Part shown: piece by piece, positions 1 to 12,546 of the stretch
Position numbering within the stretch: position 1 is the first letter of the stretch
How the letters are laid out: every line of letters begins with the position of its first letter
DNA from: Siniperca chuatsi
Taxonomy: Eukaryota > Chordata > Actinopteri > Centrarchiformes > Sinipercidae
DNA length: 64,000 nucleotides
Direction of reading: 5' to 3'
Assembly: GCF_020085105.1 (NCBI RefSeq)
Contig: NC_058051.1
Span: 3,864,001-3,928,000 of the forward strand
Position numbers and translations under genes: made by a program
Notes under the pieces: generated by a model
Seen by the model: only the letters and a program-made list of their open reading frames with translations
What the model was told of the DNA's origin: nothing
Databases searched by the model: none

Positions 1-102
1 TTACTTAAGTCAAATTTTGAAGAGGACTATTACATACTTGTAACGGAGTATTTGTATATTGATGTATTGCTACTTTTTAAAGGTCTGAATATTTCTTCAC
101 TG
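1..102. repeat. Fish short interspersed repeat, truncated by window edge
   Basis: Begins TTACTTAAGT and carries the 'acttgtaacggagtatttgt' and 'gctactttt' words, followed by 'ggtctgaatatttcttc'. The same vocabulary (TTACTTAAGTA, GTACTT, ACTTTTTAC) recurs near 14.8-15.5 kb and 19.0-19.2 kb, so these are copies of one family. I know this word set from many fish introns but cannot name the family. It looks like a non-autonomous DNA element. Confidence 0.5.
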
Positions 103-1084
103 TAATCAACATGCTGTATTACATAATATAGCTCATCAATCATGCAAAATGCTCCTGCAGGATGCATTTTTGCAATGGTTTCTAATTACATTGCTGACAT
201 TTTCTGTCCTTTTCTTTTCCTTCTTTGATTTCCAGTATGACAATTAAATCAGCTAGATCAATTTTGGGTTCAGGTTACTGTGAACTGTCTCATGGTGGGT
301 ACGTTATGCAGATTCTAATTAAAAACACAATGTTGACATATACCACATCTCATGCAAGTCTAAATAGAATAAAAGTTTTAAGTGACAGCCGCTACCATCA
401 TTCATCCAACCAACCAGCCAGCTGCTGTATAGTCTTTGGATTCCACCGGCAATTTGTGTTTCACCATGTGCTTCCTGTATCATTAACTTGCACAGTGACC
501 CTCAAGGTCAGCAGAGCCATAAAGAGGTTGGTCAGTGGCTGAGAGTTGAGAGTGAAGGCCATGCACCGCAAATGAGAAAGAAAGAAAAAAAGATGCTAAA
601 CTAAAAGCATTTCATTTGTGCACTCAAGCACAGTTCACAATGGCGAGTACTTCTGAGAAAAAGACAAAAAATATTGCCTTCCTGTAAGAGCATCGGGAAC
701 AAAATCTTCCCTTCCTTAACCGTTTCTATACAGAATACCGGATGTTGCGATCTTTGAACATTTGCTGTAGTTAAAAAAAAGACAGAACAACATGTCCTTC
801 AAGCCCAGCACTAATTGGCTAGAGATGTTTATTTACAAGATTTCCATGAAGCGGGTGGTATTTTCATTCATTTTTATCACAGAGGAAAAAACATCAGACG
901 CAAAGAATGGAGACAGGATGTAATCAGTGGACAGATAGAGGGGAAGAAGAGAAGAAAAGAAAGGGTTAAGAACTAAGAAGGAATGGAACGAAGAGGTGAG
1001 GAGCACGGAATTTTTGCTCTGCATTCCCGCCCTTCCCTCCAGGGACAGCACGGCCAGACCACTCCTCATGCTTCCTCCTTCAAG

Positions 1085-1088
<4 letters not shown>

Positions 1089-1120
<32 letters not shown>
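1089..1120. repeat. (AC)16 microsatellite
   Basis: Uninterrupted AC dinucleotide run of 32 bases. It produces spurious Val-Cys repeat reading frames on the minus strand. Confidence 0.95.
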
Positions 1121-1122
<2 letters not shown>

Positions 1123-2934
1123 TAGAGTGAAATAGCCATGCTGAGAGGCCCCTAAGCAGCATGTGCTGGCCGCACGTGTGGAGGGCCAGCAGAGAAAAGA
1201 CGTCGGGGCCACTGTGGGTGAGGCCAGAAAGACGTTTTGTGTCGCGGCCATTCAAAGGTTAATCCACTCATCAGGGATCAGAAAGGGAAACTGTAGGTAC
1301 ACAAACTCCACCTCTTCAATGTGAATGGGAATTTAAACAATAGATTCATGATCTACATTGTAAAATACTATACAATTTACAAAGCTGGGTTGCTGCTGAA
1401 GTGTAGAGGGACACTGAATATTCATGAGTCCGTGAAGTTTCACTCATGGAAACACTCAGGTTAAACACCTGTGAACTTTTGAACTGCTAATATCAGAAAA
1501 ATCATTTGAAAAAAAACTTTATTTACACAGTAATCCCAACTCAAGATCCACTTACTAGGTTTTTCTAGAACTTTCAACTGTCTGATTCTGGCTTTGCCAA
1601 AATCACTCCCTTTACTGTCTCGTGCACTACATTTACTTTCTGCCATTTAATTTGAGTGTCTGAATTCTGAGTGTGAAAATTCCACAGGGGAACAAAACAA
1701 GTAGTGTCCATGGCATGTACACTACTTTCTGCTAACACTTCTTTTGACTTCTGGTCAAAATTGTAATTACCAAAAAGAAGAAATTTAAGTTTTGTGAAAT
1801 TTTCTGCAGTGAGAGCACTCCTTACATTAGTGTTTGCCAGGGGGTATTTTTGGTTCTCAATAACAATGTCAATACTGGAATTTGATTGGTGCAATATCTG
1901 TGTGGGCAAGCTCTATAAGTAATTTGTACTATCGCTTCAGTTACAACGGCAATACAGGCAATTATCCAGCTGGGGGGCAGACACTGTTGCTCATAGAAGT
2001 CCCATCTGTGATTTCAGAACTCGGTCTGTTACTTAGTGACTGAGTGTCATGATTAGAATCATGGGGTAATATACAGAGAGTTACAGGACTAACCATTGCT
2101 GTGAGTTTTGACAGTCTGACCATTTACAATACCTGTATCTGAATCAATGAAAGAGAGACAACTTACGCTAACTAGATCCCTGTCTTTGTATAATGAACGA
2201 AAAGTAACATCTAGTGGGAATCAGTTCCAACATTAGTAAGCTAGGCTAACTAGCTCCCACTTTCCGACTGGAATACAAACTTTAACAGCACGATGCATCC
2301 TCCCAAATGTTGAATGATGTAAAGGGACAGATGTCTTGAATTATTAAAAGTTGATAACCAACGTTATGTGGGCTTGTTGCAAAAGCGGGGGGAAAACTTG
2401 TTTCAGTGTCCATAAGCTATGACATGCTCCGGTCAGTAGCACACCACAGTCGGTAGTTGACAGTCAACTGCTGTCATGGGAAACGCCAACCCAGAGGTGG
2501 TTCCACAAATATGTCCAAATAGTAATGTGACAAACCCTGTAACATCTCCATGGGAAAACCACCCTAAACAGGAATTCTGGTAAACTGAAAAAATAATTTC
2601 CATGCAATTTATACCAGCTGACTTGGACTTTGGTTTCGGTCTGTTAATCCACCTTTGCCATTGTTTTCCTGTTGTCATGTTGGAGATGTTACATTAGGCT
2701 TGTAGAATGTTTAAGCTGTATGATGTTACTATATCTACAACAATTTCCTCACTTTTTGTTGCCAAAGGCTGTATGAGCAAATGCAGAAAACAGCAAAACA
2801 AACAATGAATCCCAAATAGAGTAAGAGTACTCCTTTTTAGTGAAGTGGCTATATCCATATTATAGTATTTGTTCGACTTGTTTCTTCAGTGAAAATAATC
2901 TGTTTATTCTAAAACAAAGCAATGAAAAAAGCAG

Positions 2935-3010
2935 GGTAGTTGAGCGGTTGAGCCCTGTTGTTTGAGTTCAGCGGGTTCACGCTGGCCATCTCAACCGGCA
3001 GTGTATGGGA
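2935..3010 (+). repeat. Possible tRNA-derived SINE head
   Basis: The segment 'tagttgagcggtt' resembles a tRNA-type RNA polymerase III A box. About 31 bases on, 'gggttcacgctgg' partly matches a B box (GGTTCGANTCC). The spacing fits a tRNA-derived promoter, but the B box is poor and no clear body or A-rich tail follows. This may be chance resemblance. Confidence 0.22.
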
Positions 3011-5693
3011 ACCTAATCAGAAACCTCGCAGCCTCCTCCAAGCTGCTCTGCTATAACAATCAAGAAAGGGAAAAAATCGTCTGGACTTCCTGATATGGGC
3101 TTTCCCAGGGAAGCAGCTTTGAGTAGTTTCTGAGCCATGACATCACCGGCAGCAACACAGAGGTGTTTTGATTCAGCCAGAGTAGAAGGAGAAGCTGGTG
3201 GGAAAACCCCTCTGCAATCACGACAACAACAATAACTGCTTATCCCACACTCTGGGCCACAGTGCAAATCAACTGTAAACAGTGCAGGGGGTTGGGTGTG
3301 GGGGAGAGTGAGAAAGAGAGGGAGAGAGTTTGGTGGGGGCTGAATCAAGAGGCAGAAACAAAATAGAGCAGCTGAAAAACTTTAAATGGAAAGAAAAGGC
3401 AAAGCAAAACTAGCGCTTTTCTAGTCATGGGAATTTTTTTCTATGTTTCACAACATAACTGAGGAGACTTGTTCATTTGGGACAGGGCTATTTATTGGTA
3501 ACATCAGTGTAACCTCTCTCTATGTTGTTTCTCACGTGAATAACTGGCACATTTACACTGCCTCCGTCCTGCTCAAAACATAAACAGACCAGCTGATTGC
3601 AAAGAAAAGGCAAAGGCGAAATCCCCTATTCTATCACTGTGGGAGGTTTGAAATAATCCCACCGCCAACATTCTTTAACAGGGACTGGCAACAGTGTCAC
3701 TGGGTTATTTTGTGTGTGTGTTCAGTTTAATATGTCACTACTGTCTGTTTCCCACGTGGATAAATGTGTACAGCCCCCACCAAACAACAACCCGACCCCC
3801 CACCCCTCTCTCCTCTTACCCTCCGTGGGAAGGTGACACCAGCAGCCTTCTTCCTGGTTCAGCACATTCCTCGCCATCTCTTATTCACGTTCCAAAGGCA
3901 CATGGCTTCCTGCTCCCCCCAATCCACCCTCTTCTCTCAGTGACCCGTAAAGCCATTACAATACCACTGGAAGGGCAGTGCTGAGAGAGATGTCATGGTG
4001 CAAAGCCAAGGTGGTGCTGCAAATCAGCAGACATCATCTTGGTCTGGTTTGGTTAGCAGAAATCACAAGATAGAAAGACAGATCACCAATTGACCCTTTG
4101 CTAAGTCCCGCCCCCCTAAGATACCGCTACACCTGTCAACCTGTCCATTTTAGCATGTCATGTATGCCGTTTGCATTGATAATAGAGGCCGATTTACCAC
4201 TTGAAATAATTTTTAAACAGTGGGTCCTTGATTTCACACAAAAGTAAACAAAAGGGCTTCTCATTTCTGTCAAATGACAACTGTTGCTAGCAGATTTTAT
4301 CAGCTGTAGCTAGCTAATTAGCTAATAAACATTAGCGCCATGAGTTTGTTGAAAACACTGTCTCCGGGTGACATTTTAATATTTCCAACTGATGCTTTTT
4401 AAAACAAGAATCTTGGAAAATTGTCTGAAATATGCACATTATAGTTAGCTAAAGCTACATGTGCCAGGCAAAAAGTCGGCTCGCTAGTTGATAATCCATG
4501 TAGAAGACATGGAAATATATATACAATATTGTTATTGTATTGCAGGGTAGCTAGTTAGCTCCAGTATTGTTAGTATTGTTTCTGAATACACAGGACATGA
4601 TGTTATAATCCAAAATGCCACCATTTATACTTCCGTGCTCTATCTGCTAATGTAATCTGTAATCCCACAAAATAATTAGCTAATGAAGTAATGCTACTGT
4701 AGGTTAGAAGCTAGTTAGCCGGGCATGCTAGTTTGCAGTTCACATTAGAGCGAACAACAAACACACTGTTTAATCACTCACACTTTTGCTCTTGAATGTT
4801 TCAAAGCTTCACAGGCCTGCCTTCCTATTTGCTAAGTCACGATTGGTCAATCACTGTTTGGGGGAGGGGTTTAGTGCACGGTAAATTGCACACCAACAAT
4901 GAATATATCCACCACACTGCTTACTCCAATGCTAATGACAATCCAAAACTTGCTCATGGTCAGTGTTATTATTTATTGTACAATATCACTGGGTTAATTA
5001 ACTCTTTATGGAATGGAAGATTTTTGGATTGTTTTATTCATAGGATCTCATGTCATCCCTTCTTTCAACAGTGTCACTATCAACAGGAATCAGGGGGATA
5101 AACTAGGAAGTGTTATTTCCTTTGACCTGAACCCCCATATGCACAGGTCTAAAGCTGACAATAGTCCTATCATTGTAACCGCTAGCAACCTTAAAAGCAT
5201 CCTTCTTACACACAGATTATACCCTCCTCCTTAACAAGCACAACAATAGCCATAAACAAACCTTACATGGGCCCTTCAGTAGCCGAACCCCTAATTGAGA
5301 CAAGTGGGGATAATTTCCTGGTTTCCAGTCTGAGTGGCGCTGGACAGGTATGCCAATAACCTCTGACCATGAACCAGGCCTCTGCTGACATGAAAGTTGA
5401 CCCGTGGTGACCTTTAGGGCACTCTACAGGCCTTCTGTGGTGCTTTCCCACATAGTTCTGCCTTTGATGTCCATTGCAGCCTTTTCCCATGGCCCCGCCA
5501 GTCAAGACCTCTCAGGACCTGAAGAGAGGAGGGGTTAAGAGGCTACCTGAAGAGAGGTCAGGCCACACCGGAGGTTACCCACTGCCCAGCTATTCCTTCT
5601 TTCTTTAACCATGCCCCCCCACCAAACCACCCTGTTAAAAAGCCTTTGCGGCTAATTTGTATGCATAACAGATAATGTTTCAGCGTTTGTGTT

Positions 5694-5698
<5 letters not shown>

Positions 5699-5728
<30 letters not shown>
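5699..5728. repeat. (GT)n microsatellite
   Basis: Uninterrupted GT run after a short T tract. Confidence 0.95.
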
Positions 5729-5730
<2 letters not shown>

Positions 5731-8700
5731 CAGTGTGTATCAGCGTCGGGTGGTCGGGTTAATGACTTCCAGGTCCCGTGTTTTCAGAGTGGGCAGCTGC
5801 CAACCATAACTTTCAGTTTGCAGTGAGATCAGGGTTGAGAGGATGGGTGAGGTAACGATCAGTGACAGCTCACATGTTCAGGGGGGCCAGAACAGGTTAA
5901 ACTGCTTGCTTCAAAACTGATATCTCTTCATGTTTATGAGCCAACGTTAAATCAATTATTATTATCAATTATTATTCCTGACCATCAAGTCTAAAGTAAT
6001 AAGAAATGATAACCCTGAAGGCCTCATTGTCTGGCAACCCAATCAACATAACTGACATGAGCAGGCTTTGTCTGACTGAGAGGAGCGAGGCTGCTGCTCC
6101 TGCTGAGCTGCAGGGCAGTATTATGACCCTCCTCTAATTATGGGGTAATCTTTGTCAATCACTATCAAAGCATATACAACACCAATATTCATTCCAATTC
6201 TGCAGAGCGCACTGCCCGTCACATATCCAGGATAACGGGCAGTTAGTGAAGAGCATACAAATGACTTTTAGGATGCTTTGAGTGATTTAACATTAACGCT
6301 TCAGAAGATGATGGCTTAATGGTTACATTTATTATGCCTGTGTGAAATAGCTTTCATTATGAAGAATGTAGCCTATTCTGTAGATTATATTTCTATTAAT
6401 AATACATGCATTTGTTGTTACATATGCGTAATAATCCTGATGCATGTATGAAGTCTAATTACTGCTATGAAATGGTGCAAAAAATGTTTATGTGTCATTC
6501 AGACCTATCTATTAGGAGAACGTAATTTATCTGCATTACCATCATTACAGTTGCAAGGTTATTCCAGTCCAATGAGAGCACACAGAGCTTCACGCAATTA
6601 TAATATAAAAACAGCATTTATACTTTAGTTGGGCACATTTATACATCTGCAGCGCTGAGTTGTATTGTATGCTGTAACGTTACCGTCGTGAATGACAAAG
6701 CTGCCTGTTAAGTATCAAAACCATTACGTGGGGGAAATTACAGAGAAAATCCATTAACCCTAAACACAGTCATCATGGACCTCTTTAAAGAAAGGACTGT
6801 GCGCTTTTACGCGAACCAGCTACAGCAGTTATTTACAATAGTTCAAAGTCTCATTTCCATACAGATAGTTAAAGCATAAAATACAAATAAATAAACATTT
6901 CTCATAAGTATATACCCTTCCAAACCAGGATGCTATGTGAATATCTTTGTTTGCACATGACATGCACATGTCCGTGACATTGCCATCCATGTTCTATCCA
7001 TTATCCATTGTTCAATCCATTGGGGGTAACACCGTGTGCAAGCCCACACTTGTCTGGTCCACCTCCGTAATTATTTTTCCAGCCACTTACAGAGTGGCAG
7101 CAGGTGGGATCTGAGGACAGCTGGAGAGGTGATTGGCTGGCCATCATGGCTGGTTAATGAACAAGTGCTTTAAGTGCAGAGAAGTGGCTGAGCCTTGACA
7201 TCCAGCAAGACAGAAAAGAGCGAGGGAGAGAGGCAGAGAAGTGTTTAACAAAATCTGTGAGGTCACACAGGGGAAAGTGAATACAACTCCATCACAACCC
7301 ATCAGTATCAACAAAGGGAACACAGAAGCATACTTTTTTATTGCTCCAAATACATGTAAAAAAGTAGCATTTAGTGTCATTTTAATATCAAAATGTCAAA
7401 AAATACATTTCAGAAAAATGTCTCAAAAAAAGAAACTTGATATGTTCCAGTGGCTTGTGCACATATTGATTATAGTCAAACAGTCTACATGGAGAAATAT
7501 AATTTGGTGTTGTGAAACTTTCCTGTGGGCAGGGTTTTCTATTTATCTAGAAAGAGGAAGTAATTCATAGAAGTATTATGTAAGCCAAATCTTTTGGCAC
7601 GGTGCTCTGTTCCCTGTGGCCTCTGACGTGTCAGTGTGCAGTGGAGAGCCGATATGTAAAGGAAAAGATGGCAAAAACTTGGGTGACTGCGACAAAAGCT
7701 CATCAGATATGGGGCTACATGGGTGTCTATGAATCTACTTGGTGATCACTGACATAAAAACTGGGATGTCCTGCTTTACAGTAAGAACCTGTTGCCCTCG
7801 CCTCAGGGGAAACTGAGACTTCCAGAGATTGGACTGAGCAGCTGGCCCCAAAGCGAGCGGTGCAACTAATAATGTGTCCTTCTGACAGATGAGGTTAGAT
7901 GGCTGTCATCTGAGCCCTGCTGATCATGCAGGCAGGGATATCTGCAGCTCCAGAGAGATGCGCTCACTGGCGGCATTTCACACTCATTGCTTTGGACCTC
8001 TCCATTTTCACACACCTCTCCAATGCCCCTGACTGAGCATAAACTCAGCGCACACTCCTCTCTGGACCTTTCAGAGAGGATGCTTAAACTACTATTACTA
8101 GCTTAACAATATCATCGATGTTTCATATATACAGCTGTAAATTCAATAATATTAGGAACAACAAGAGAGCCTAAAAAGTGACTTAATAGTCTGATCAACT
8201 TTTACACACGCATGTACACAAATTAAAAAACTAGAAAAACAGGGTGTGCTGAGGGCACAGTGTACAAATCTATTCTATTATTTTAACTAACACTTTCAAA
8301 AGTGATGATTGATGGTTGGCACTCAGGAGTTACGTAGTTCAGCACCTGATTTGCATTTTAAACATCTCAGAGGTATTAAAGGAATTTGCCAAGGGCGTAA
8401 CAAAAGCAAGTATGAACACTCCTGTGTTCTTATTTCCATTCCAGGCATCCAGGGTGAACTGCAAACTGTTTATGAAATAGTTCATCTGCTTTTTTTTTTT
8501 TTTTTTTTACAAGGACTTTATGATCCAGATGGTGTAGGTTTATATTAAACTTACATTTTTGTGTGCAGATCTCTTTATGTTGGCCCATGCAACACAGTTG
8601 TATTTTAATAAAGGATTGCTTGTACAAGCATGCAAAATGACTAAAAGATTGGATGATGAACAAGATTAACCTTTATTATCAAATACTGCGCATCTGCCAA

Positions 8701-9529
8701 AAGTCCTTAAAACTAAATACATAATAATCAAATAAACATTTCTTCCTTATTGAGCTGCTTTTCCCTCACTTTGATAGAAAGACATCATTAGATTGCATAT
8801 TTGTGAAATACAATACATCTGCATTATGATGGTTAAGCCTACAACTTAACGTGAAATTTCAAAGGAAAACAAAACAAAACTTGGGGGGAGACAGAGCATG
8901 CTATTCAGACAATAACATGCGCGGGAAAAGGAGGGCGGAGAGATGAGGAGCGGAGAGAGACGACGAAGAGGAGGGGCGGGTGGGTAAATGGGAGTCTTTT
9001 TATCTCTAGTTTCCCACATCCTGTGAACGGCTGCAAACGCGGCCACCCAATTTGAAAGAATGAGTGGAATGCGTCTATTCTCCCCAGCGTGCTTTGATGC
9101 GCAGCCAGTTGAGAGGCATTGTCAGGCAACTCAAATAAAGACCATAGTCCCGGACTTCACTTCAGCCAGTAAACCTATGTGTTTAATGTGAAAATAATCA
9201 GGTAAATGGCAGGGGGGTTAGAATAGCTGGAATGCAATTGATGAACTGCGCTCGGGTTGTATAGGCCCTGTTTGTCTTTATTAGGCCACGTGGATTCTTT
9301 AGTGCAACCAACAGCAACCGTCTGTTTCTGATCTCAAAAGCAGACACAACACCAGGAGAAGAGAACAGCGAACAATTCAAAAACACAGAGACGTCAAAGA
9401 CGGTGAAACTGTGTCATTTGAAATAGAATAGGACAGACTTTACGTCCAGTTTCAGTCATGTGAAGCACTCCTCGTGTTTTCTGAAGCCTATTAATAATAG
9501 TCTGCTCACATATTCTATTCCCTGAGTCA

Positions 9530-9850
9530 GGTTCCCGCGAAGGGAGGGGGCAAGGGGAGCACTTGGCTTTGAATTTGCATTTCCCTCCAACTTGAATTCA
9601 TAATTATTACTTTAGTCCGCCCCACCCTCCCGTTTAGCGCGTTTTTATTCCCGCCACGTCTGCGTCTGGCCCGGCCGGTTATGAGGTTGGCTATATTTTC
9701 ATTCGGTGATTGACGAGCGTTTCGAGTGCGTATTTGCAGTCCTATTGGTGCAGGGAGCGGAAAGGGGCGGAGAAACGGGGGACGTCTGAGCGGATTGTAA
9801 CGCCCTCCTACTACTGCCTTATAAGTGACCCCCCGCCCCCCCCGGCTCGT
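9530..9850 (+). promoter_or_regulatory. pim1: pim1 core and proximal promoter
   Basis: Upstream of pim1 lies a GC-richer block. It has an octamer ATTTGCAT (9573-9580), an inverted CCAAT box ATTGG (9744-9748), a GC box GGGGCGG (9764-9770) and a TATA-like TTATAAG (9819-9825). TTCCCGCGAA at 9532-9541 has the TTC-N4-GAA layout of some STAT sites. PIM1 is a known STAT target, but use of this site is inference. Transcription would start near 9850, which gives a 5' UTR of about 365 bases. Confidence 0.55.
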
Positions 9851-10215
9851 TGTTTCCCAGAGCCGGTGTGTGACTTACGCATTGCTCAGCACACCGATTT
9901 CTGTTTATATCGTGAATTTTACTCAACTGTTTACAAAACATTGCGGGGAACAGCCGCGGCTTCGCTTTAGGTTTTAATGTGAACTCAGATTTCCATACCC
10001 TGGGACGAATTGTTGGCTATATTTAACTGGATCACAAGCGGGTTTTCTTCTATCCGGATGAGAGGATCCCTACCGCATTTTTGTTCCTGCAACGTGGACT
10101 TTAAGCTCTACACGGGAGACGGGAGAGTCGCACAAACGGAATAAAATCACTGTTGTAAACCAAGAAAAACGAAGAACAAACACGTTATTGACCTGTGGTG
10201 GATATACTGAAAGGA
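9850..10215 (+). promoter_or_regulatory. pim1: pim1 5' UTR with upstream ORFs
   Basis: Between the predicted transcription start and the pim1 ATG there are upstream start codons. One is ATG immediately followed by TGA (9977-9982), a minimal start-stop uORF. Another opens a 28-codon uORF (10058-10144). An in-frame TGA at 10189-10191 limits any N-terminal extension. Only a CTG three codons upstream of the ATG (10207) could extend the protein, so the long CUG-initiated PIM1 isoform known in mammals is not encoded in this exon. Confidence 0.45.
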
Positions 10216-11543
10216 ATGCTGCTGTCCAAACTCAATTCTCTGGCCCACATCTCCGCCGTAGACATGCCGGCGAAAATCCAGCTCCAAGTTCATCAAGGTT
10301 AGACGCCCTTTTTCTGCTGTCGCCATGGAGGACGGGGCTGCAGCAGCCCGCTTAGCGTAGCCCAGTCCGCACATGCTCGTACTTGCTAATTTTCAAGGAC
10401 GGCTGTTCATTTAAACCGTACTATCATTTATCAACAGCATAGCATCCGCATTAGTACGTTGTGATATCTTGATACTGCTGCCCTGGTGTTTACCGGCTGT
10501 GTTTATGTGCTTTGCAGTGAAGGAGAGGGAGGCTTTCGAGAAGCTTTATCAGGTCGGCGCGGTGCTGGGCAGCGGCGGCTTCGGCACCGTCTACTCCGGT
10601 ACGAGGATAGCCGACGGGACTCCGGTTAGTATGCCTCATGTGTTATTATAATAAGACGTATTTCATTTTGAACCAGCCGCTTTATATTTTGGGTTATTGT
10701 ACATGTCGTTTGACGCGTGTCTCTTCTTTGCCCTGCTAGGTCGCTGTCAAACATGTGGCCAAGGACAGAATCTCCGACTGGGGAGAGCTGGTAAGAAACG
10801 ATTTATACAACTGTTTTATAATGAGCATTAGTGTTAGTATCTACTTAATTAATATATAATAGAGAACTTTTTTTGCTTTCATGAAAGGTACTAAATTGGA
10901 ATATTGAAAGTATTTGAATTGGGCATCATTTTAGCATGTCTATGTGATGGATGCTAATGTTTGTCATTCTGTCTTCAGCCTAATGGCTCCCGGGTCCCTA
11001 TGGAGATTGTGCTGTTGAAGAAAGTCGGGACGGGCATCCGCGGCGTTATCAAGATGCTGGACTGGTTTGAGCGACCGGACAGCTTCATCATCGTGATGGA
11101 GAGACCCGAAAACGTCAAGGACCTGTTTGACTTCATCACGGAGAAAGGTGCCTTGCCGGAGGAGCTGGCGCGGGGCTTTTTCCGCCAGGTGCTGGAGGCC
11201 GTGCGGCACTGCCATAACTGCGGCGTGGTGCACCGGGACATCAAAGACGAGAACATTCTCATCGACCTCCGCACCGGGGAGATTAAGCTCATCGACTTCG
11301 GCTCTGGAGCTCTGCTGAAAGACACCATATACACAGACTTTGATGGTGAGTCACCAATGCTCAGAACATGCTGCGATGTATTTGGAAATTATTTTATTTT
11401 TAATCTTTTATTTTCTTGGATACAATAGGGTGTTTTTAACGCCATAGCCATTTCAGTAGCCCAGTGAACCTCTTTGGTCTTATGATGTGTGTCCCCAGAC
11501 CCCAGCAGGAATTCCTAGGTTGTGTCATTTCTGACATCCCCCC

Positions 11544-11575
<32 letters not shown>

Positions 11576-12546
11576 CGCAGCAGCCTATTAATACTGGCTG
11601 AGCAGCATTGCCTTTGATTTGGCGCCCCCCATTGGAGGGAAGCTGCATTTTTACAACTCAAAGTTTGTAAACAAAGTCACATGTCGGCTCCCCCTCCCAC
11701 ACACACACTCCTCTCTCTCACACACACACACACACGCCAGCCTGTCACGCTCCCTGGCACCTGAGCCCACAAACAGGATCAGCTGATAAATCTGCATTCT
11801 TTGTTAATCTTTTAACCCCTGTGGCAGTGCTTTCATTTTCAATTTGACAACATAATACAAATATAATAAGTGATTATCAGTTACCGGAGAAAGCATCAGT
11901 GCTTAGATATTTCCGATAGGTGTGTTAATCTGTGCATTGTTATTAAATGAGCTTACAGTTTTTAAAGATATGTTTCTCTTTTTATTTCCTCCCACCTGAC
12001 AGGCACAAGAGTGTACAGCCCTCCAGAGTGGATCAAATATCATCGCTATCATGGGCGCTCTGCCACAGTTTGGTCTCTGGGCGTCTTGCTGTACGACATG
12101 GTGTGTGGGGACATCCCATTTGAACACGATGAGGAGATCACAAGAGGGCAGGTCCTCTTCCGGAGGAGAATCTCCACAGGTAAATTCACATTGCAATCCG
12201 TGTTCTAGCTTTTTGGTCACAGGTGTGTAATATTTCATACTCAGTTTATTGCTCCAGACTTATTGGTTGTCCTCCCCCTCCTCCCCCAGAATGCCAGCAG
12301 CTGATCAAGTGGTGTCTGTCTCTGCGGCCAGCCGACCGTCCGTCCTTCGAGGACATCATCAACCACTCATGGATGCAGAGCACATCCTCCTCTGTAATCC
12401 CATCCACAGTGCAGACAGAGAAGACGACCACAGAGATCAGGCTGCACAGCATCAGCCACGAGCCCACGGCCTTCACACCCACCCCGTGGCCGTGGCTCGG
12501 TGATGGAGGCAAACAGCTCGCCCCGGACTGCTTTGGTCCGAACTGA
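10216..12546 (+). CDS. pim1: Pim1 proto-oncogene serine/threonine kinase
   Basis: Constitutively active cytoplasmic/nuclear serine/threonine kinase that promotes survival and cell-cycle progression. Six coding exons: 10216-10297, 10518-10624, 10740-10790, 10979-11345, 12003-12179, 12290-12546. All introns are GT-AG with matching phases and give 346 aa. Visible motifs: glycine loop GSGGFG (45-50), VAVKH with Lys67, Glu89, the Pim-type hinge ERPE (121-124, Pro123 removing a hinge hydrogen bond), HRDIKDEN (Asp167), DFG Asp186, and the SPPEW segment that replaces APE. These catalytic positions equal human PIM1 numbering. The N-terminus [31 protein letters not shown] and the tail EIRLHSI favour pim1 over pim2 or pim3. 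Relative to mammalian PIM1 the C-terminus is extended by about 30 residues and is proline/tryptophan-containing. The start has G at -3. Paralogue assignment is from remembered family sequences, not an alignment. Confidence 0.9.
11346..12002 (+). other. pim1 intron 4 with CA/CT microsatellites
   Basis: Longest pim1 intron (657 bp), bounded by gtgagt and a cag-type acceptor. It carries (CA)n runs at about 11544-11570 and 11700-11735 with an intervening CT-rich tract. No other feature was seen. Confidence 0.8.

Larger units (their letters stand above)
103..9480. other. Non-coding region upstream of pim1
   Basis: No exon of a recognisable gene was seen on either strand. Open frames here are short, lack splice partners or translate microsatellites. 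Contents seen: an (AC)16 tract at 1089-1120, a (GT)n tract at 5699-5728, a possible tRNA-derived SINE near 2935-3010, and stretches of AGCT-rich simple sequence near 4.28-4.75 kb. The AT-rich unique sequence at about 6.1-6.9 kb could hold enhancers, but only cross-species alignment could show that. Confidence 0.5.

Noticed and set aside
833-1255. 140-residue minus-strand open frame with Val-Cys repeats
   Set aside because: It translates an (AC)n microsatellite, overlaps other frames, and has no motif or splice context.
1574-1909. 111-residue minus-strand open frame
   Set aside because: No recognised domain, start context or splice partner. A chance frame or an unidentifiable repeat fragment.
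3694-3984. Proline-rich open frame on the + strand
   Set aside because: Driven by a C-rich stretch and without homology that I recognise.
10975-11334. Open frames on both strands within pim1 exon 4
   Set aside because: Shadows of the GC-rich kinase exon in other frames.
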